A program made the translations under genes and the position numbers. DNA of 64,000 nucleotides from Leptodactylus fallax (Eukaryota > Chordata > Amphibia > Anura > Leptodactylidae). Below the pieces are notes generated by a model that had not been told where the DNA came from, did not search any database, and saw only the letters and a program-made list of their open reading frames with translations. The DNA lies in contig CAMRHE010000018.1 of NCBI GenBank assembly GCA_947044405.1, positions 6,209,501-6,273,500 of the forward strand. Direction: 5' to 3'. Within the stretch, counting starts at the first letter, position 1. Each line of letters opens with the position of its first letter. This document shows, in pieces, positions 58,601-64,000 of this stretch.

Positions 58601-58718
58601 CGCTGAAATTGCAACACCAAGAAGGAATATATAATAATACTAAAAGGGAACAAAATATTGAAAACATCTTAATTTATTCAGTATCGAGTTTAGGTGCCAC
58701 ATACAGAGATACATGCAC

Positions 58719-59095
58719 TTACATGCCGTGGCCTGTTTTCAATGAGGTTATTAATGGATGTCTGAGGATTGTTATGCCACACTGTGTGCACTTGGGCAAA
58801 TAAATCATCAAGACTGGCAGCTCCGTTTGCAATGCCTGACCAAGGAAGACCCAGATGTTCTGGATGGGAGACAAATCAGGAGATGCTACAGGCCATGGAA
58901 ATATATATAGGCCATGCAGGCTGTTCACAGAAGCATGAGCAACATGCAGCCTGATGTTGTTCTGTTGAAAAATGGCTTCTGATATACTTTGGAGAAATGA
59001 CTGTACCACTGGTTTCACAATCATACGGTATCAGTGTAATGACAAGCTGTTAGTGTACCTGAAATGAAGACTAGAGGGGTCTGTCCAGCTTCAGA
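58719..59095 (-). pseudogene. Tc1-like transposase remnant, C-terminal half
   Basis: In two frames on the - strand it reads PLVFISGTLTA, then after a shift SISEAIFQQNNIRLHVAHA and FPWPVASPDLSPIQNIW. These match the second and third catalytic blocks of Tc1-like transposases. The usual aspartate of QQDN is N here, and stops and shifts break the frame. Confidence 0.8.
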
Positions 59096-59472
59096 CTGGC
59101 CCACCGGAGAATCTTCCGGGGGGCCCAAGCAGGGCCAGGCCACATCGCTAACTGAAATTGGCCCTGCATGATGTGCTCCCGGGCCCATTTCCAATAGAAA
59201 TCTACCCATGGGAGGTCTGTAAAAATAACAAACATTTATACTCACCTCTCCTGGCTGTCTGACAGCATCTTCAGGTCCACTCACAGGCCTCAACGGTGAC
59301 ACGTGTCGTGAGTCGCAGACGTGAAGAGGACGCTCTTGGAGCAACACGAGGATGCCCAGGACAACTGAGGCAAGGTGAGTATAAGTGTTTGTTATTTTCC
59401 ATCATCTCCCCTGGACCTCTACTTATTATACTCTGGGGTCTAAAGAGATAGACATGTTAATAATAAAAAAAA

Positions 59473-59517
59473 AGAGAACAAAATAGTCAAAACATCTTAA
59501 TTTATTCATTATCGAGA
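59473..59517. repeat. Duplicate of Tc1-remnant end sequence
   Basis: AACATCTTAATTTATTCATT and its surroundings match 58643-58688 with few changes. It lies between two halves of a palindrome (CTCTGGGGTCT ... GAGACCCCAGAG) that is uninterrupted in the related copy at 61996-62026. Confidence 0.7.
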
Positions 59518-59619
59518 CCCCAGAGTATAATAATAGCACTGAAACGAACCAGAGGGCCAAACCTCACGCATATTCATTGAAACGAATTTTGAGGTGCTCA
59601 CCTGAAGTGGCTTGAGGCT

Positions 59620-60995
59620 CTTGGGAGTATTTTATACTGTGTGGGGCCACTGTGGGGAGTATATTATACTGTGTGGGCCACTGTGGAGCATTATACTGGG
59701 GGGGACCCTCTGAGGAGCATATTATATTGTGTGGGGCCACTGTGAAACATTGTACTGGGGGATCCTCTGCAGAGCATATTATATTGTGTGGGGTCACTGT
59801 GGAGCATTATACTGTGGTAGGGGCAAGATCTGGGGAGAATATTATACTGTGTGGGGCCACTGTGGTGCATATTATATTGTGTGGGGCCACTGTGGAGTAT
59901 TATACTGTGTGCGGGCTCTTGGGAGCATAATATACTATGTGGGGCCACTGTGGAGCATATTATATTATGTGGGGCCACTGTGGAGCTTTATAGTGTGGGG
60001 GGCCATTGTGGAGCATATTATATTGCGTGGAACCACTTTCGGGTATTATACTATGTGGGGACACTGGAGAGCATATATTATGTGGGGCCACTGTGGAACA
60101 TTATACTGTGGTGGGGGCAGGCTCGGGTGCAAATTTATAGTTTGTGGGGCCATTGTGGAGCATACTATATTGTGTGGGGCTTCTTGGGAACATATACTAT
60201 GTAGTGCCACTTTGGGGTATTATACTGTGTGAGGGCTCTGGTGAACATATTGTTATGTGTGGGGCCACCATAAAACATATTATAGTGTGTGGGGCTTCTC
60301 TGGAGCATATTATATTGTTTGGAGCCACTGTGGGATATTATACTGTGTGGGGGCTATGGGGAGCATATTATAATGTGTGGGGTATTATACTGTGTGAGTG
60401 CTCTGGTGAGCCATATTATACTGTGTGTGGCTTCTTGGGAGCATATTATATTGTGTGGGACTCCTCGAGAGCATATTATACTGTGTGGAGCGTTATATAC
60501 TCTGTGGGGCCACTGTGGGGTATTATACTGTGTGAGGGTTCTGGTGAGCATATTCTTCTGTGTGGGACCATCATGGAGCATATTATACTGTGTGGGGCTT
60601 CTCTGGAGCATATTATATTGTTTGGGGGTCACTGTGGGGTATGATATTGTGTGGGGGCTATGGGGAGCATATTATACTATGTGGGGCCACCATGGACCAT
60701 TATTATACTATATTGTGTTGAACTTCTCAAGAACATATTAAACTGGGGCCACTGTGGAGCTTTATACTTTGTGGGGGGCCATTATGGAGCATTACATTGC
60801 GTTGGGGCTCTGGGGAGTATATTATACTGTGTGGAGCATTATATACCATGTGGGGCCATTGTGGGGGGCTCAGGGGAGAATTTTACACTGTGTTGGGCCA
60901 CTGTGAAGTATTATATACCATGTGGGGCCACTGTGGGAGGCTCAGGGGAGCATTTTATACTGTGGAGGGCACTGTGGAGCATTATACTATGGTGG
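59620..60995 (+). repeat. Minisatellite of about 30-bp units
   Basis: Roughly 45 degenerate tandem copies of GTGTGGGGCCACTGTGGAGC followed by ATATTATACT occur. Unit length varies by a few bases. Because the unit is close to a multiple of three and rarely makes a stop, several frames on both strands stay open for 80-167 codons; these are not genes. Confidence 0.93.
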
Positions 60996-61159
60996 GAGCT
61001 CAACATTTCTGATGGCAGTCCTGTGTTCTATGCCTGCATCACAGCTCCCTCACTAAAATCTTGTGCATGCGTGGGGTGCTCCATGGCGGTTTCATTCCCC
61101 ATACAGTACTGTGCATGAACCAGCCATGGAACTATTGGGACATGCATAGTACTATAGAC
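60996..61159. other. Spacer between minisatellite and hAT-like element
   Basis: Nothing was recognised except the 8-bp target CTATAGAC at 61152-61159. Confidence 0.5.
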
Positions 61160-62119
61160 CAGGGGTAGGCAACCTTTTTAGTTCGGCGTGCCGATTTAAA
61201 TAAAAAAAAAAAAATCAAAGATGAGGTGCTTAGAATGCCAGGCAATATTTGTAAGGCTGACAACCCCTATACTAAAGTCATATACCACAAACCATAGCAC
61301 AGAAGTGCTCACACAAGATGCTTCTGGACACATGCGTTTACTGCTATTTCCTGGGACTCATCTCTACTTTCCCATTAGAAGCAATGAAAATACATGTGCA
61401 ACCCCCAATTAGTGGTAAATGAATGCATCCAAGCCTTGCAGCACCATTATGGTGGTAATACAATATGTATCTGGGTGCAGTTATATTCTTAGGCCACTGG
61501 TACTTTTATTTCGATGTAAAACTGCGTTCACGGTGCGTTTTTGAAAAAAAAAAAAATGATGCAAAAACACATCATTATACAGTATAATGTCCCATAGCGG
61601 ACCCTCCACACGGTATAATGTCCCATAGCGGCCCCCTGCACATGGTATAATATTCCAACAAATTTTTGACACTCACTAGGTATTATTATACTGTGTGGTC
61701 TCTTCAGTGGAGGGCCAAGAGAGGTGATCAAACATAAAAAAAAACAATGTTAATCACCTCTCCTGTGCTCTGGAGCAGCTCTGTTCTTTTCGGTGCTTCT
61801 GCCTGATGTCAGCAACTGCTGATTGGGTCTCGGGTCACGACAACGTCCTTATGCGTAATGACGCTGACGTGACCCCTGAGGTCTTATCGGCGGTCTCTTA
61901 CGCCAGGCAGAAGCACTGAAGACTGGTGTTGCCCCAGAGCACAGGAGAGGTAACATTTTTTTATGTTTCATCACCTCTCCTGAGCCTCCGCTTAATATAC
62001 TCTGGGGTCTGAAGAGACCCCAGAGTATAATAATAGCAGTTTCGTTTCGGTCGTGTTTGGTCCGATCGAAACTGCTGGGCAAGGACTCGGGCTGCCGTGC
62101 TGGGGGTTGCTGACCCCTG
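61160..62119. mobile_element. Non-autonomous hAT-like element
   Basis: The left end is CAGGGGTAGGCAACC and the right end GGTTGCTGACCCCTG, inverted repeats typical of hAT. The flanks are CTATAGAC (61152-61159) and CTATAGAA (62120-62127), seven of eight identical. The 960-bp interior has no transposase. It carries two or three inverted copies of the minisatellite unit (61575-61665) and sequence related to 59385-59440. Confidence 0.82.
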
Positions 62120-62129
62120 CTATAGAAGA

Positions 62130-62800
62130 TGATAATACTGGGAAAATACTCCCAGATGCCAGATAGTCTGTACATATGCAAGATTTTGGGTCTGGTTACT
62201 GTACATTTTGCCACCCCACACTATAATACCAGGAGTTGGACTGGTGTGACATTCTCTAGTAAAGGTCTCTTCATGACATTGCAGATGGGGACCTATCTCC
62301 AGCTATCATTGCATCTGAAACAGAAGCATGGCTCATTGCTGAAGACAATGTATCTCCATTTCTATCTTCCTGTGCACTATGATAGCTTTTGAGACCAGTG
62401 GCATGAGGTCAATGGAACTTGAGCTGGATTGTCTGGCTCGCCACCCAATGTAATGCAAAATTTTGGTGGCTTGTGTCAACACTGTTTGCCACCCTAGACT
62501 TGGGATGTAATGTCCAGTATCACTTGCAGTACAGAATTGATCACTACACACCATTCTTCCAATCAGACAATCCATCCCTGCATATTTTTGCCTTTGCAGA
62601 CCTTTTGCTGTCACTTCAGTTCGTTGTTGTTCTCCCAGTTACTGAGACACACAATGATCTTACACCACTTAATCCAATTTTTGAGGCTTCATGTGGCTAA
62701 AATACTTTGTTTTCCATCTGGCTTTTATGCTCCTTCCACATGCCACAAATTGAAGCAGGTGCTTGAAAAAATGATTATTTGCAGATCTTAACATCACCTG
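62130..62800 (-). pseudogene. Tc1-like transposase remnant, N-terminal and middle part
   Basis: On the - strand, traces such as IPSLGWQTVLTQATKI and an SNEPCFCF block (SDESRF in intact relatives) fit the front and first catalytic block of the same Tc1 type as 58719-59095. Multiple stops and shifts are present. Confidence 0.5.
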
Positions 62801-62847
62801 TTACTTCAATTTACATAACGTTACAGCTTGTCGTAATTTCAATGCTG

Positions 62848-63880
62848 AGAAGTGTATATAAGGGTAAATTCAAAGGTACAAAATGCTGGTGAACATCCAT
62901 TTACATTCCTATTATCTATGAGCAGGTAGGTGATTCGAATTGCCTACAAATAAGACTTCTATAAGGTGCCAGTCACATGGTTACAGGTAGTGCATCATGC
63001 TGGCTAATAGCCAGTTTGTCACAACCATACTATTAGAACCGTCTACGTTCAGAGGACAGAAGAAGACATGGATGAAGGGAAGAGATTCATTTAGAAATTT
63101 GTTTTCCTACTGTTGATCCATTGGAAGGTGAAAAAAAGAAAACTATAAGGCATGGGCCAATCTGCCTTTAGAAGGAAACACACTAAAAAAATAGATGCAG
63201 TTGTCTATTTCTGGCTCAGCCAACTGTGTAGTTTCCACAGCACTGGCTGTTGATTGGTGGGTGTCCTGCGTGTCAGAACCCAAGTGAAGGTCATCAATAT
63301 TAAAAAGCTGGACAACAGCTTTAAGACCTCTGTAATACGTCCAGTCACCAAAAGTGCCTAATATCTTGTGCCTAGCTTGTGTGAACAGTACAATACATAA
63401 CATAAACTGTTAAAGAGGATCAGTCACCAAGTACAAAATACTTAATATCTCGCTGTGCCCCTGATCAATTTGGCATATTTATTTCTAAAATCCATCCACC
63501 TGTTCAAAAGATATGGGCCCTTGAAGATTATATGTAAACTAACTCTTATTCTCCAAGTCAGAAGAAACCTTTTGTTTTGTTTTCAGTTTTCAGGCTACTG
63601 ACAATCACCATTGAAATGAATGGGAGGCATATTTTAAGTCAGATTCTTCCTCAGATTCAGCGTCAAATTCCTACGTGTGAACACCCCCTCATAGATCGAC
63701 ACCCAGGGCCGCTACTGATCATCTGTTTGAAGGGACCGTGGTGCTTTTGCAAATGCCATGACCTGTTTACTATTTACATCACACAGTATCTGTTTTACAG
63801 TGACCGTGCAATGTAATTACAGCTGGTAATAACATCGCACAGCTGATATAAAATGGATAGCATATGATGTAAATAGTGAA
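62848..63880. other. Intergenic sequence
   Basis: No gene, RNA or bounded repeat could be supported. Confidence 0.45.
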
Positions 63881-63884
63881 GGGG

Positions 63885-64000
63885 CCCCACACAGTATAAT
63901 ATGTTCCCCAAGGCCCTTCACAGTATAATGCTTCAGAAAGGCCCCTCTGCACAGTATAATGCTCCACAGAGCCCCCCAATGCACAGTAAAATGCTCCACA
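63885..64000 (-). repeat. Minisatellite of the same family, inverted, cut by window edge
   Basis: GGGGCCCCACACAGTATAAT and the following units are the reverse complement of the 59620-60995 unit. About four copies are visible and the array continues beyond the window. Confidence 0.88.

Larger units (their letters stand above)
58601..62847 (-). mobile_element. Decayed Tc1-like element split by later insertions
   Basis: The left end has CGCTGAAATTGCAACACCA and the right end its diverged inverse, TCGTAATTTCAATGCTGA. Transposase similarity is on the - strand in two pieces: the C-terminal half at 58719-59095 and N-terminal/middle traces at about 62130-62800. Between them lie repeats and a hAT-like element that separate the halves by about 3 kb. 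Confidence 0.6.

Noticed and set aside
59620..60995. Possible CRISPR-like array
   Set aside because: The units abut without unique spacers and the genome is eukaryotic. It is a degenerate minisatellite.
59652..61118. Several overlapping open frames of 80-167 codons rich in GHCGALYCVG-type repeats
   Set aside because: They are readings of the 30-bp minisatellite in all frames. Unit length near a multiple of three keeps them open, and there is no other coding sign.

Overview
The window is vertebrate nuclear DNA, most likely from a frog. It holds one host gene in 14 short exons with canonical GT-AG introns, surrounded by dense transposable elements. The frog call is an inference from a conserved vertebrate DCLK2 gene combined with a BEL/Pao LTR retrotransposon, Tc1-like and hAT elements and many TTA- or TTAA-flanked palindromic MITEs. 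Mammals and birds lack this mix. Nothing bacterial, viral-episomal or organellar is present. || Layout. 1-1700: nested MITEs. 2022-7035: a complete LTR element (LTRs 520 and 524 bp, about eight substitutions apart). It carries no recognisable gag or pol. Its long reading frames are spliced-out host coding sequence: a class II (non-muscle/smooth) myosin rod segment joined to the coiled-coil and talin-like part of HIP1R, then a long tail of unknown origin. This is the most unusual object in the window. 8476-46248: the 3' part of DCLK2 on the + strand (480 codons plus stop): end of the second doublecortin domain, Ser/Pro-rich linker, complete protein kinase domain and a short C-terminal tail. All kinase motifs are intact and all exon phases agree. 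Earlier exons (first DCX domain and start codon) lie upstream of the window, so the LTR element sits in a DCLK2 intron in the same orientation as the gene. The introns hold a full-length but broken Tc1 element (31721-33264), a Tc1-type MITE (26391-26679), a 1.15 kb TTAA-flanked element (9617-10766), hAT-like MITEs with 8-bp duplications, and simple repeats. 46249 to about 49.9 kb is probable DCLK2 3' UTR and downstream sequence. 51478-57568: a BEL/Pao retrotransposon with by-eye identical 374-bp LTRs and a perfect 5-bp duplication; its single 1624-codon frame lacks RNase H and most of the integrase through an in-frame deletion. 58601-62847: a decayed Tc1-like element split by a hAT-like insertion (61160-62119) and by a roughly 1.4 kb minisatellite of about 30-bp units (59620-60995). 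The minisatellite family reappears inverted at the window end. || How the parts relate. DCLK2 encodes a microtubule-binding, neuron-enriched kinase and is the only functional host gene seen. The LTR elements are of two ages: BEL/Pao very recent, the myosin/HIP1R element older but still with long open frames. Neither encodes a full set of its own enzymes, so both would depend on enzymes from other copies.
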